Shown piece after piece: positions 24,678 to 34,280 of a DNA stretch of 64,000 nt (positions are counted from its first letter, which is position 1; each line of letters opens with the position of its first letter). The stretch is taken from the NCBI GenBank assembly GCA_002083635.1, contig MSXP01000006.1, positions 202,561-266,560 of the forward strand. The letters are read 5' to 3'. The DNA comes from Proteobacteria bacterium ST_bin12. Its GTDB lineage: Bacteria > Pseudomonadota > Gammaproteobacteria > Burkholderiales > Methylophilaceae. The notes under the pieces were generated by a model that saw nothing but the letters and a program-made list of their open reading frames with translations, ran no database searches and had not been told where the DNA came from. The position numbers were made by a program, and so were the translations under genes.

Positions 24678-24929
24678 ATGCAATTTACGCAAATTAAAGT
24701 AACAGGTATGACATGTGGCGGGTGTAGCAGCAATGTTACGAAGGCTTTAAATGCTGTAAACGGAGTTGTGAATGTGATTGTTTCATTATCCGATGCGAAC
24801 GCAACAGTGGAGTATGATGAAAAACTGACTTCGCCTGAGCAGTTGAAACTAGCGATAAAAGAGGCTGGTTATGGTGTAGATAACACTGACACTTCACCGC
24901 CATCTACAGGTAAAGGATGTTGTGGATAA
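24678..24929 (+). CDS. Second CopZ-like HMA chaperone
   Basis: An 83-residue protein with one HMA domain: QIKVTGMTCGGCSSNVTKAL with the CxxC pair C14/C17, and EAGYGVD at the end of the fold. A short tail ends in GKGCCG with two extra Cys. It would bind Cu(I) and deliver it to the ATPase that follows 29 bases later, whose own N-terminus lacks an HMA domain, so chaperone and pump appear to be a matched pair. Confidence 0.88.
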   Translation: MQFTQIKVTGMTCGGCSSNVTKALNAVNGVVNVIVSLSDANATVEYDEKLTSPEQLKLAIKEAGYGVDNTDTSPPSTGKGCCG

Positions 24930-24958
24930 TCCACTTTAAGTACTTAGGAGTCTATGTC

Positions 24959-27289
24959 ATGGATACTTTGGAAACTAACAAAAAAACTTTAAAAGATCCA
25001 GTCTGCGGCATGACGGTTACGGAAAAGTCTCCTCATGTATTCAAGTATAAAGATAAGCCCGTCTTCTTTTGCAGCGCTGGTTGCAAGACTAAGTTTGTTG
25101 CGGAACCGTCCAAATATCTATTGGACGATACCAAGTCGCTGCCTACGGTTATAGTAGAAAATCCCAACCCTTCAGAAACTTTAGCCACAGGTACAATTTA
25201 CACCTGCCCCATGCACCCCGAAGTTCGGCAGGAGCATCCCGGTGCTTGTCCTAAATGCGGCATGGCACTAGAGCCTGAAATGCCTAATTTGGATGAAGGT
25301 GAGAGTCCTGAATTGGTGGATTTTAAACGGCGCTTTATTTGGACGCTTCCACTCACTATCATCGTCACGTTCTTGGCGATGCTTGGTCACCGTTTGCAAT
25401 GGTTCGAGATGGCTACTCAGAGTTGGATTGAGCTTTTGCTGTCCTTACCTATTGTACTGTGGGCCGGCTGGCCGTTCTTCGTACGCGGCTTTCAATCAAT
25501 CGTGAATCGCAGTCCTAATATGTGGACTTTAATCGGTTTAGGGACTGCAGCCGCATTTATTTACAGCGTTGTTGCCACGGTTGTCCCTGATGTATTCCCA
25601 GTATCTTTTATGGCAATGGGTCGTGTAGCAGTGTATTTTGAAGCGGCAGCAGTGATTATTTCGTTAACATTACTTGGTCAAATCTTAGAATTGAAAGCAC
25701 GCTCACAAACGTCTGCAGCAATTAAATCCTTACTTGGTTTATCACCAAAAACAGCAAGACGGATAAATGCAGACGGTGTTGAAGAAGATGTTGCACTCAC
25801 ACATGTTCATGTCGGTGACCTGCTACGTATTCGTCCTGGTGAAAAAGTCCCTGTTGATGGCATTGTTACAGAAGGTCAAAGCGCAGTGGATGAATCTATG
25901 CTCACTGGCGAACCTATGCCTGTTTCGAAAGGGGTTGGGGATAAACTTATTGGCGCAACGATGAATACTAGCGGGGCATTAATCATGCGTTCTGAAAAAG
26001 TGGGCTCACAAACAGTATTGGCCAGTATTGTGCAGATGGTTATGCAAGCGCAACGCTCAAAAGCACCTATGCAACGCATGGCTGACCAAGTGGCAGGCTA
26101 CTTTGTAGTCGCTGTCGTCAGCATTGCTCTCATCACTTTTTTTGTATGGGGATTTTTTGGCCCCGAACCCAGATGGGTGTTTGGTTTGATCAACTCAGTG
26201 GCGGTACTCATCATTGCCTGCCCTTGTGCACTTGGTTTGGCAACGCCTATGTCTATCATGGTTGCAACTGGTAAAGCTGCATCACAAGGTGTGTTATTTC
26301 GCGACGCTGCTGCCATTGAAAATTTCCGCAAGGTAGATACTTTGATCGTAGACAAGACGGGGACATTGACCGAAGGTAAACCGCGTTTTAATCTCGCAGT
26401 AGCCTTGTCCGGCTACAGCGAAGACGAAATACTTAGATTAGCTGCCAGTCTTGATCAAGGTAGTGAACATCCTCTAGCAGATGCCATTGTCAAAGCAGCG
26501 CGTGAAAAAGGTTTAGTTATTGATAAAGTTGACAGCTTTGAGTCCAGCACGGGCATTGGTGTACGTGGCAGTGTTAGTGGTAAACAATTGGCGCTTGGAA
26601 ATACTGCGCTAATGGATCAGCTAAACGTGCAAATCGAGCCATTAAAAATACAGGCGGATGAATTGCGCACCACGGGTGCTAGCGTGATGTATCTAGCTGT
26701 AGATAACCAGTTGGCTGGGTTACTATCAGTATCAGATCCAATCAAAGAAAGCACATTAGAAGCATTATCTACTTTAAAAGCTTCAGGCATGCGCGTCATT
26801 ATGGCAACAGGGGATGGCCAACTCACTGCTAAGTCAGTTGCAGCTAAGTTAGGCATTGAAGAATTTCATGGTGAGGTAAAGCCTGCTGATAAATTAGCCA
26901 TGGTAGATAAATTACAACGTGAAGGGCATGTAGTAGCGATGGCGGGAGATGGTATTAATGATGCACCTGCATTAGCGAAAGCAGATGTTGGTATTGCGAT
27001 GGGAACAGGTACTGATGTTGCGATGAACAGCGCTCAAGTCACTCTTGTTAAAGGTGACTTACGAGGTATAGCTCAAGCACGCGCCATCTCTGAACAAACG
27101 ATTGTTAATATGAAACAGAATTTAGGATTTGCATTTGTTTATAACGCCCTGGGGGTGCCGTTGGCAGCTGGTGTGCTTTATCCATTTACCGGTTGGTTAC
27201 TTTCGCCCATGATTGCAGCACTTGCAATGAGTTTAAGTTCTTTCTCTGTAATTACAAATGCTTTACGGTTGAGAAAATCTGACTCCTAA
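24959..27289 (+). CDS. Cu(I) P1B-type ATPase with YHS and metal-binding N-terminal domains
   Basis: A 776-residue pump. I prefer the ATG at 24959 (TAGGAG nine bases upstream) to an upstream ATG at 24917 that overlaps the chaperone gene. The N-terminus has a YHS domain (DPVCGMTV, then FFCSAGCKTKF) and a heavy-metal-binding domain (YTCPMHPEVR, GACPKCGMALEP) instead of HMA domains. It then has membrane helices, MLTGEPMPV, the CPC site near residue 421 (ACPCALGLATP), DKTGT near 465 and GDGINDAPAL. YHS-type copper ATPases often export Cu(I) for detoxification or oxidase assembly. The copB relic begins one base after its stop. Confidence 0.93.
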   Translation: MDTLETNKKTLKDPVCGMTVTEKSPHVFKYKDKPVFFCSAGCKTKFVAEPSKYLLDDTKSLPTVIVENPNPSETLATGTIYTCPMHPEVRQEHPGACPKCGMALEPEMPNLDEGESPELVDFKRRFIWTLPLTIIVTFLAMLGHRLQWFEMATQSWIELLLSLPIVLWAGWPFFVRGFQSIVNRSPNMWTLIGLGTAAAFIYSVVATVVPDVFPVSFMAMGRVAVYFEAAAVIISLTLLGQILELKARSQTSAAIKSLLGLSPKTARRINADGVEEDVALTHVHVGDLLRIRPGEKVPVDGIVTEGQSAVDESMLTGEPMPVSKGVGDKLIGATMNTSGALIMRSEKVGSQTVLASIVQMVMQAQRSKAPMQRMADQVAGYFVVAVVSIALITFFVWGFFGPEPRWVFGLINSVAVLIIACPCALGLATPMSIMVATGKAASQGVLFRDAAAIENFRKVDTLIVDKTGTLTEGKPRFNLAVALSGYSEDEILRLAASLDQGSEHPLADAIVKAAREKGLVIDKVDSFESSTGIGVRGSVSGKQLALGNTALMDQLNVQIEPLKIQADELRTTGASVMYLAVDNQLAGLLSVSDPIKESTLEALSTLKASGMRVIMATGDGQLTAKSVAAKLGIEEFHGEVKPADKLAMVDKLQREGHVVAMAGDGINDAPALAKADVGIAMGTGTDVAMNSAQVTLVKGDLRGIAQARAISEQTIVNMKQNLGFAFVYNALGVPLAAGVLYPFTGWLLSPMIAALAMSLSSFSVITNALRLRKSDS

Positions 27290-27560
27290 ACTGAGCTGCT
27301 GCTAATCCAGCGCTGGATTTTACAGCCGCGCCTAGCTATCAATTACGCAATCACAAGAAGTAAAAGATCAAGGCATAGGCCGCGGCTTGAATGATCTCGA
27401 ACTAGGATTACGTTTGCGTTATGAGATTAAGAGAGAAATCGCCCCCTATGTTGGTGTGTCATGGCAGTCACGCTATGGTGGAACTGCTGATTTTGCGAGA
27501 GACCGAGGTGAAGATGTGAATGGGTGGAGCTTGGTTACTGGGCTTATATTATGGTTTTAA
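27290..27560 (+). pseudogene. copB relic (outer-membrane copper-resistance protein B)
   Basis: Right after the ATPase stop a frame reads ELLLIQRWILQPRLAINYA, and after a frame change near 27345 another reads QGIGRGLNDLELGLRLRYEI, then REIAPYVGVSWQSRYGGTAD, to a TAA at 27558-27560. Both match the C-terminal barrel of CopB. Everything N-terminal is gone and the frames do not join, so this is a decayed remnant, probably left by a deletion that fused the ATPase end to copB. Confidence 0.75.
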
Positions 27561-27758
27561 AAATTAAATAAACTAATTAAATTTAATTGCCATATTTTAA
27601 TTCACTGATAATTGACGTTAATTATTTGCTCTAATTATCAAAACGGGTCTTAAATATTACTTATCATTATCAACTTTTAAAGTAATGTTATTTTGAACTG
27701 ATAAGATTTAGTTATTTAAAAATTTGTGAATTTCCATACATCGTGATATTGTCATTGA

Positions 27759-28127
27759 GTGAAAAGTTTTTTTAAAATTTTACTTTTAATTTTTGTTTTA
27801 CAGTCCACATGGGCTGTTTCAGCCCAGTATTGCCAGAACAAAAGCAATTTGAATATCGGCTACCCTGGTCACCCAGCCCAAAAACATGATGCTAAAGATG
27901 CCGAGAATAAAAATGTAGTAGTTCAAAACCCTGGTAATAATTCTAGTAATGATAAAGATGTCGATTGTCCTTACTGTAATCTTGGCAGTATGAAGTCTAT
28001 TACTAATAATCTATTGTTAAATTTAGTTGCACAATTTCAACATGACATTAATGAAGATTTTCACTATTCTTACCCAGATATAATTCCTTTAAAACCTGAA
28101 CGCCCCAATTGGTATTTCGCTGTTTAA
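27759..28127 (+). CDS. CzcI-like secreted protein of the czc operon
   Basis: A 122-residue protein starting at GTG. It has a signal peptide (FVLQSTWAVSAQ), a low-complexity His/Asn/Asp stretch (GHPAQKHDAKDAENKN), a VDCPYCNLG pair and a tail with PLKPERPNWYF. This is the layout of CzcI, a small periplasmic protein encoded just before czcCBA in metal-resistant betaproteobacteria. It precedes a complete czcCBA set here. The ribosome site is weak. CzcI is thought to modulate induction of the pump; that role is inferred from position. Confidence 0.7.
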   Translation: MKSFFKILLLIFVLQSTWAVSAQYCQNKSNLNIGYPGHPAQKHDAKDAENKNVVVQNPGNNSSNDKDVDCPYCNLGSMKSITNNLLLNLVAQFQHDINEDFHYSYPDIIPLKPERPNWYFAV

Positions 28128-28190
28128 TTCAGCGAGTAATTGTCCAACTATCTAATTTTTTCTTAGCAAAAAGTACTTTCTCGCTGAATT
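28126..28190. repeat. Inverted repeat between czcI-like and czcC genes
   Basis: AATTCAGCGAG (28126-28136) and CTCGCTGAATT (28180-28190) are exact inverted copies around 43 bases that include a T-rich stretch. They span from just before the stop of the first gene to just before the ribosome site of czcC. It could form an mRNA stem that lowers read-through or sets pump stoichiometry. Confidence 0.45.
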
Positions 28191-28215
28191 CTTACCTTAA
28201 TTTTAGGAGAATTCC

Positions 28216-29481
28216 ATGCGTTTTTGCTATTTGTTTTTATCATTTATTTTATTATCAACTTCGTTGCAGGCGGCTAATAATGCCGACCTTCAGGAGTCAG
28301 TCCAGCAAGACTCTAAAGAGCTTACACTTTCAGATTCACTTGATTTAGCACTAAAAGCAAATCCAGATATTGCAGTTGCTTTGCGTGAGCGAGAGGCATT
28401 AAGTGGTACGAAAGTACAGGCTGCAACTCGACCTAATCCTTACGTTTCAACATCTATCCAAGACACCCGCAGCGCTACACGGCAAATTTATCTTCAGTTG
28501 AATCAAGAATTTGAATTGGGTAATAAGCGTAAAGCTAGAATAGATGCAGCTGATGCTTTTTACAGCAAAGCAGATGCAGAACTTGACTCTAAACAGGCTG
28601 AAATTCATGCCAACGTGGTCTTGGCTTATTTTGAAGTATTAGTAGCTCAAGAACGAGTAAAGCTTGCTCAATCTTCGGTTGAAGTTGCCGAGTCGGCATT
28701 AGACGTTGCCTCAAAGCGTGTAAAAGCAGGCAAAAGCTCACCTGTTGAACAAACCAAATCTGCCATTGCTGAATCATCAGTAAAAATAGAGTTAATACAA
28801 GCCACTACGCAATTAAACAATAGTCGTAAACGCTTAAGTGCTTTATGGGGAGATAGCGCTCCGCGCTTCGAACGTGCTACTGGTGAAGTTACCATTATTC
28901 CTGAAGTCAGTCATCTTGAAGAATTACAAGCTTTAATTGATGATTCACCTGCTGTAAAAATAGCTAAACTAGAAATCATTGCGCGAGATGCCTTAACTAA
29001 AATTGAGCGTAGTAGGGCTGTACCTAATATCACTATTAGTGCGGGCGTAGTCAATAACCAAGAAGTTGGACTCAATCAGGCTTTATTCGGTTTATCAATT
29101 CCAATTCCAGTCTTTGATCGCAATCAGGGTAATGTGCAAGAGGCAGTCAGCCGTAAATTTAAAGCTGAAGATGAATTAGTTGCGATTAAAAATAAAATTC
29201 AAACAAATTTAGCTACTCAATATGAAAGACTGAGTGCTGCTAGACAATCAACACTCTCATTCAAAAATGACATTCTTCCCAATGCTCAAAGTGCTTTCAA
29301 TGCCGCTAATAGAGGCTTTAGTTTAGGTAAGTTTAATTTCTTAGATGTGCTAGATGCACAGCGCACGTTATATCAAACCAAATCGCAATATATCAATGCA
29401 CTACTGGAAGCTCATCAATCTATAGCAGAGATTGAACGCACTCTTGGTGCGGTTATCGAGCATTCCGTTACTAAGCCTTAA
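28216..29481 (+). CDS. czcC: CzcC-like outer-membrane efflux protein
   Basis: A 421-residue TolC-family protein with a signal peptide (SFILLSTSLQAANNA) and both family repeats: LTLSDSLDLALKANPDIAVA near residues 36-55, RPNPYVSTSIQD, and later LGKFNFLDVLDAQRTLYQTK. It forms the outer-membrane duct of the tripartite Co/Zn/Cd pump. TAGGAG precedes the ATG. The adaptor gene follows after 12 bases. Confidence 0.88.
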   Translation: MRFCYLFLSFILLSTSLQAANNADLQESVQQDSKELTLSDSLDLALKANPDIAVALREREALSGTKVQAATRPNPYVSTSIQDTRSATRQIYLQLNQEFELGNKRKARIDAADAFYSKADAELDSKQAEIHANVVLAYFEVLVAQERVKLAQSSVEVAESALDVASKRVKAGKSSPVEQTKSAIAESSVKIELIQATTQLNNSRKRLSALWGDSAPRFERATGEVTIIPEVSHLEELQALIDDSPAVKIAKLEIIARDALTKIERSRAVPNITISAGVVNNQEVGLNQALFGLSIPIPVFDRNQGNVQEAVSRKFKAEDELVAIKNKIQTNLATQYERLSAARQSTLSFKNDILPNAQSAFNAANRGFSLGKFNFLDVLDAQRTLYQTKSQYINALLEAHQSIAEIERTLGAVIEHSVTKP

Positions 29482-29493
29482 GGATAATGAATC

Positions 29494-31083
29494 ATGACAT
29501 TGAATTTTAATAAAAGCAGCAAAAAAACGGGGCAAGTGATCGCAATTATTGTGGTCATCATTATCAGCATTGTATTAGGTGGATTGATACTAAAAGCCGA
29601 AAAGCCTAAAGCGATGACTGAAGAACATTCTGAAGGTGAAGTGCACTCAGAAAGTGAAGAAGGGACACATGATGAATCAACTGGCATTGATAAGAAAGCA
29701 ACAGAAGATCATGAAAAGCAGCATGCAACGCAACCGGAAGAAGTTTTAAGAGGCTCACATGGCGGGAAATTATTTGTAAAAGATAACTATGGTGTAGAGA
29801 TTACAATTTTTGAAGAAGATACCTCGCCAGAATTCAGAATTTATACCTACTTAGATGAAAAAGCGTTAGATCCAGTTTTATCTAAAGTAAGTGTTAACGT
29901 AGAACGATTAGGTAGAAAACCCGAAAAGTATAGTTTTTCTAAAGAAAAAGATTACCTTAAAAGTGCAGAAGTGGTGGCGGAGCCTCACTCTTTTGAAGTG
30001 CATCTTAATTCACAATATAACAATAAAAGTTATAGCTTTTCATACAGCCAAGTTGAAGGCAGGATTTCAATGTCTGATAAACAACTGACATTAAATTCTG
30101 TTGAAGTGCTTACTGCAGGTCCTGCAAAAATTAAAGGCATTTTGAAATTACAGGGTGAAATCAAACTAAATGCTGATAAAAGTGTAACCATTGTTCCTAG
30201 AGTGGGAGGAATAATAGAAAAAGTTAGCGTTAATGCGGGCGATAAAGTGCGTAAAGGGCAGGTATTGGCGACACTATCTAGCCAAATGATTGCAGAAGTG
30301 CGCAGTGACTTATTAGCCGCTCAGAAAAGAGTAGCGCTAGCACGCACAACCTATAAACGCGAGAAGCAACTTTGGGAAGAAAAAATTTCTGCTCAACAAG
30401 ATTACCTTCAGGCGGAAAATGATTTACATGAAGCAGAAATCAACCTTAGTCGAGTACAGCAAAAATTAGGTGCGCTAGGTGCTGGTACCGGCGGAGCTGG
30501 TCAAACGCGTTATGACATCCGCTCTCCGATTGATGGTGTAGTCACTTCAAAAAAGGTAAGTCAGGGACAGGTTGTAAGTGAAATTGACAGCATATTTGAA
30601 GTGTCTGACTTATCAACAGTCTGGGCTGAAATGACCATTTATGCCAAAGACATCATCACGGTTAAAGCTGGACAGCAAGTAGTTGTTAAATCAACAGCTT
30701 TCGACGCTCAAACTGTTGGCAAAATTGCTTACGTAGGCTCATTGGTTGGGGAGCAATCACGCACAGCGATGGCAAGAGTGGTTCTCAATAATTCGGATAG
30801 AACATGGTTGCCTGGCCTACCTGTCAATATTGAACTTACTTCAAATGAGGTGGATGTGCCATTGGCGATTTCAGTTGAAGGTGTCCAATCTCTGAATGAA
30901 GAGGTAGTTGTATTTGGTCGCTATGGCACTTACTTCGAAGCAAGGCCGGTTAAGTTGGGTCGTCAAGATGAAAAGTACGTAGAGGTATTAGAAGGCTTCA
31001 ACGCTGGGGAAAAATATGCGGCGGGAAACAGCTTTTTGATTAAAGCAGACATTGGTAAAGCAGGAGCAAGCCATGATCATTAA
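29494..31083 (+). CDS. czcB: CzcB-like periplasmic adaptor
   Basis: A 529-residue membrane-fusion protein. It has one N-terminal membrane anchor (IAIIVVIIISIVLGGLIL), then a His/Glu-rich stretch (EEHSEGEVHSESEEGTHDES) likely to bind metal. Then come the lipoyl/barrel halves (RVGGIIEKVSVNAGDKVRKG and YDIRSPIDGVVTSKKVSQGQ), with a coiled-coil hairpin between them. The extended N-terminus is typical of heavy-metal CzcB. The C-terminus ends in SHDH. It couples the inner-membrane pump to CzcC and may deliver metal ions to it. Confidence 0.92.
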   Translation: MTLNFNKSSKKTGQVIAIIVVIIISIVLGGLILKAEKPKAMTEEHSEGEVHSESEEGTHDESTGIDKKATEDHEKQHATQPEEVLRGSHGGKLFVKDNYGVEITIFEEDTSPEFRIYTYLDEKALDPVLSKVSVNVERLGRKPEKYSFSKEKDYLKSAEVVAEPHSFEVHLNSQYNNKSYSFSYSQVEGRISMSDKQLTLNSVEVLTAGPAKIKGILKLQGEIKLNADKSVTIVPRVGGIIEKVSVNAGDKVRKGQVLATLSSQMIAEVRSDLLAAQKRVALARTTYKREKQLWEEKISAQQDYLQAENDLHEAEINLSRVQQKLGALGAGTGGAGQTRYDIRSPIDGVVTSKKVSQGQVVSEIDSIFEVSDLSTVWAEMTIYAKDIITVKAGQQVVVKSTAFDAQTVGKIAYVGSLVGEQSRTAMARVVLNNSDRTWLPGLPVNIELTSNEVDVPLAISVEGVQSLNEEVVVFGRYGTYFEARPVKLGRQDEKYVEVLEGFNAGEKYAAGNSFLIKADIGKAGASHDH

Positions 31084-31127
31084 TTTAATGAATTTTGCAT
31101 CTGTGGTTTATTCAAAGGAGCTTTCCA

Positions 31128-34100
31128 ATGTTTGAAAAGATAATTCGATTTGCAATTGATCAACGATGGTTAACCTTAATAATGGTCTTAGCTATTGCTG
31201 TGTTAGGTATGTTTAGCTACCAAAAACTACCAATTGATGCGGTACCAGATATTACCAATATACAAGTTCAAATTAACACATCAGCTCCTGGTTATGCGCC
31301 ATTAGAGACTGAGCAGCGAATCACCTACCCTATAGAAACCGTGATGGCTGGGTTGCCTAAATTAGAACAAACAAGATCCATTTCTCGTTATGGTCTTTCT
31401 CAAGTAACCGTCATTTTTGAGGAAGGTACCGATATTTTCTTCGCAAGGCAATTGGTTAGCGAACGCATTCAGCAAGCCAAAGAGAAGCTACCTGATGGCA
31501 TTTTGCCTGAAATGGGGCCTACATCTACTGGCTTAGGTGAGATCTTTATGTGGACTGTTGAGGCGAAAGAAGGTGCTTTAAAACCTGATAAAACACCTTA
31601 TACCCCAATGGATTTAAGAGAGGTACAAGATTGGATTATTAAACCTCAATTACGCAACGTTCCAGGTGTAAATGAGATTAATACAATTGGCGGTTATGTT
31701 AAGCAATATCAAGTCGCACCTTCAGCTGAAAAGCTGACAGCTAGGGGTCTTTCAATTGATGATTTAGTCACCGCTTTAGAAAATAATAATGCCAACATGG
31801 GCGCAGGTTTTATTGAAAAGTCGGGTGAACAATATTTGATCCGTGTACCTGGCCAAGTGAAGGACATGGTGGATATAAGCAATATAGTGGTCAGTTCTAA
31901 AGAGGGTGTACCTGTACGTGTTTCAGACGTCGCAGAGGTAATGATCGGAAAAGAGGCGCGAAGCGGAGCCGCTACTGAGAACGGCCAAGAAGTAGTACTG
32001 GGAACAGTATTCATGCTCACAGGTGAAAATAGCCGTACAGTATCTGCTGCCGTAGAAAAAAAACTAGCTGAGATCAATAAATCTTTACCTGCAGGCATTG
32101 TCGCGAATACTGTTTACGATCGAACTATCCTAATTGATAAAGCCATCAACACAGTTAAGAAAAACTTATTAGAAGGTGCGCTTTTAGTCATCGCCATTCT
32201 ATTTATTTTCTTGGGTAATATTCGCGCGGCCATTATCACTATGCTGGTTATTCCGTTATCCATGTTATTTACTTTTACTGGCATGGCCACCGCTAAAGTA
32301 AGTGCAAATCTAATGAGTTTAGGCGCATTGGATTTCGGCATTATCATTGATGGTGCAGTAGTTATTGTAGAAAACTGTATGCGTAGACTTGCCCATGCGC
32401 AAGGTGTAATAGGTCGACCATTGACACGTTCAGAACGTTTTTCAGAGGTGTTTGAGGCTGCTAAAGAAGCAAGAAAGCCATTAATTTACGGTCAGCTCAT
32501 CATTATGGTGGTTTATCTACCCATTTTTGCTTTAACTGGCGTAGAAGGAAAAATGTTTCATCCGATGGCTTTAACCGTGGTGATAGCCTTAGTAGGCGCT
32601 ATGTTGTTTTCTGTCACATTCATTCCTGCTGCTGTTGCGGTTTTTATTAACGGAAAAGTGGATGAAAAAGAACAGTATTTGATTCGTTTAGCGAAACGGG
32701 GATATCAGCCTGTTTATAACAAAGTAATGGACAATAAAGCACTGGTGCTAACACTTGCCATTGCATCAGTTGTACTCAGTGGCTTACTTACAACACGTAT
32801 GGGAAGCGAATTTGTGCCCAGTTTAAATGAGGGTGATATTTTGATACAACCCATCCGAATACCTGGCACAAGTCTAACTCAGTCCTTAGAAATGCAAAAA
32901 GAGCTTGAACATACCGTCAAATCATTTCCGCAGGTAGAAAGGATATTTTCCAAAATCGGTACGGCTGAAATTGCATCTGACCCTATGCCACCTAATGTGG
33001 CGGATAGCTACATTATGCTTAAACCAAAATCGGAATGGCCAGATCCTAATTTAAGCAAAAATGAATTAACTGCTCAAATTCAGAAGGCGGTAAGCAATGT
33101 GCCAGGCAATAATTATGAGTTTACACAGCCGATTCAAATGCGCTTCAACGAGTTAATCTCTGGCGTTAGAAGTGATGTAGCGGTAAAAATATTTGGTGAT
33201 GATATGGAAGTCATGAATAAAACCGCCAAAGAAATTTCTGAAATATTAACTAAAATTCAAGGTGGTGAAGACATTAAGGTTGAACAAACCACAGGTTTAC
33301 CGATACTTACGGTCAATATTGATCGCCAAAAGATAGCAAGGCTAGGAGTTAATATAACTCAAGTACAAGACGCCATTGCTACTGCGATGAATGGTAAAGA
33401 AACGGGTATAGTTTTTCAGGGTGACCGTAGGTTTAATATTGTGGTAAGGCTACCGGATGCACTAAGAACCGATATGGATAGTTTTAAACGTTTACCCATA
33501 AAAATAGCTAATGACAACGATATACCTGTTTATTTACAGCTTGGTGAAGTTGCAACCATTGATATAGCGCCTGGCCCCAATCAGTTTAGCCGTGAAAATG
33601 GTAAGAGAAATGTTGTGGTAACGGCCAACGTACGTGATAGTGATATAGGTTCCTATGTTGCAGAAGCACAGCAACGTATCCAACAGGAGGTAAAAATACC
33701 AGCTGGTTATTGGATCGATTGGGGCGGTACTTTTGAGCAGTTGCAATCAGCTAGTAAACGTTTACAAATTGTTGTGCCAATTTCTTTACTTTTAGTATTC
33801 ATCTTACTTTATATGATGTTCAACAACCTAAAAGATGGATTAATTGTATTCACAGGCATTCCGTTTGCGTTAACTGGCGGTGTTTTAGCTTTATATTTAC
33901 GCGGAATTCCACTTTCAATTTCAGCTGGTGTTGGATTTATTGCATTATCTGGAGTCGCCGTTTTAAACGGTTTAGTGATGATTACTTTTATAAGAGGCCT
34001 AATCGCTGAAGGCAAACCACTCGATATCGCGATTCAAGAAGGTAGTATGAATCGATTGCGCCCGATATTAATTACTGCTTTAGTGGCTTCACTAGGTTTC

Positions 34101-34280
34101 TTACCAATGGCAATCGCAACCGGCACTGGCGCTGAAGTTCAACGCCCACTGGCAACCGTAGTAATCGGTGGTATTTTATCATCTACCATATTGACTTTGC
34201 TGGTATTGCCAATGCTATACAGATTAGTTAATCAACCAAGATCTATGTTAAAAACAGTAAATATGGCAGGAGAAATTTAA
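31128..34280 (+). CDS. czcA: CzcA-like heavy-metal RND pump
   Basis: A 1050-residue proton-driven pump. The start at 31128 is preferred over 31095 because AAAGGAG stands eight bases before it and the protein then opens with the usual MFEKIIRFAIDQRWL. The HME-RND signature is in membrane helix 4: ALDFGIIIDGAVVIVENCMR, with the proton-relay acids D and E of Co/Zn/Cd pumps. It also has the large periplasmic loops and LRPILITALVASLGFLPMA near the end. It exports divalent ions from the periplasm or cytosol. It overlaps the Zn/Cd ATPase gene by one base. Confidence 0.94.
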   Translation: MFEKIIRFAIDQRWLTLIMVLAIAVLGMFSYQKLPIDAVPDITNIQVQINTSAPGYAPLETEQRITYPIETVMAGLPKLEQTRSISRYGLSQVTVIFEEGTDIFFARQLVSERIQQAKEKLPDGILPEMGPTSTGLGEIFMWTVEAKEGALKPDKTPYTPMDLREVQDWIIKPQLRNVPGVNEINTIGGYVKQYQVAPSAEKLTARGLSIDDLVTALENNNANMGAGFIEKSGEQYLIRVPGQVKDMVDISNIVVSSKEGVPVRVSDVAEVMIGKEARSGAATENGQEVVLGTVFMLTGENSRTVSAAVEKKLAEINKSLPAGIVANTVYDRTILIDKAINTVKKNLLEGALLVIAILFIFLGNIRAAIITMLVIPLSMLFTFTGMATAKVSANLMSLGALDFGIIIDGAVVIVENCMRRLAHAQGVIGRPLTRSERFSEVFEAAKEARKPLIYGQLIIMVVYLPIFALTGVEGKMFHPMALTVVIALVGAMLFSVTFIPAAVAVFINGKVDEKEQYLIRLAKRGYQPVYNKVMDNKALVLTLAIASVVLSGLLTTRMGSEFVPSLNEGDILIQPIRIPGTSLTQSLEMQKELEHTVKSFPQVERIFSKIGTAEIASDPMPPNVADSYIMLKPKSEWPDPNLSKNELTAQIQKAVSNVPGNNYEFTQPIQMRFNELISGVRSDVAVKIFGDDMEVMNKTAKEISEILTKIQGGEDIKVEQTTGLPILTVNIDRQKIARLGVNITQVQDAIATAMNGKETGIVFQGDRRFNIVVRLPDALRTDMDSFKRLPIKIANDNDIPVYLQLGEVATIDIAPGPNQFSRENGKRNVVVTANVRDSDIGSYVAEAQQRIQQEVKIPAGYWIDWGGTFEQLQSASKRLQIVVPISLLLVFILLYMMFNNLKDGLIVFTGIPFALTGGVLALYLRGIPLSISAGVGFIALSGVAVLNGLVMITFIRGLIAEGKPLDIAIQEGSMNRLRPILITALVASLGFLPMAIATGTGAEVQRPLATVVIGGILSSTILTLLVLPMLYRLVNQPRSMLKTVNMAGEI

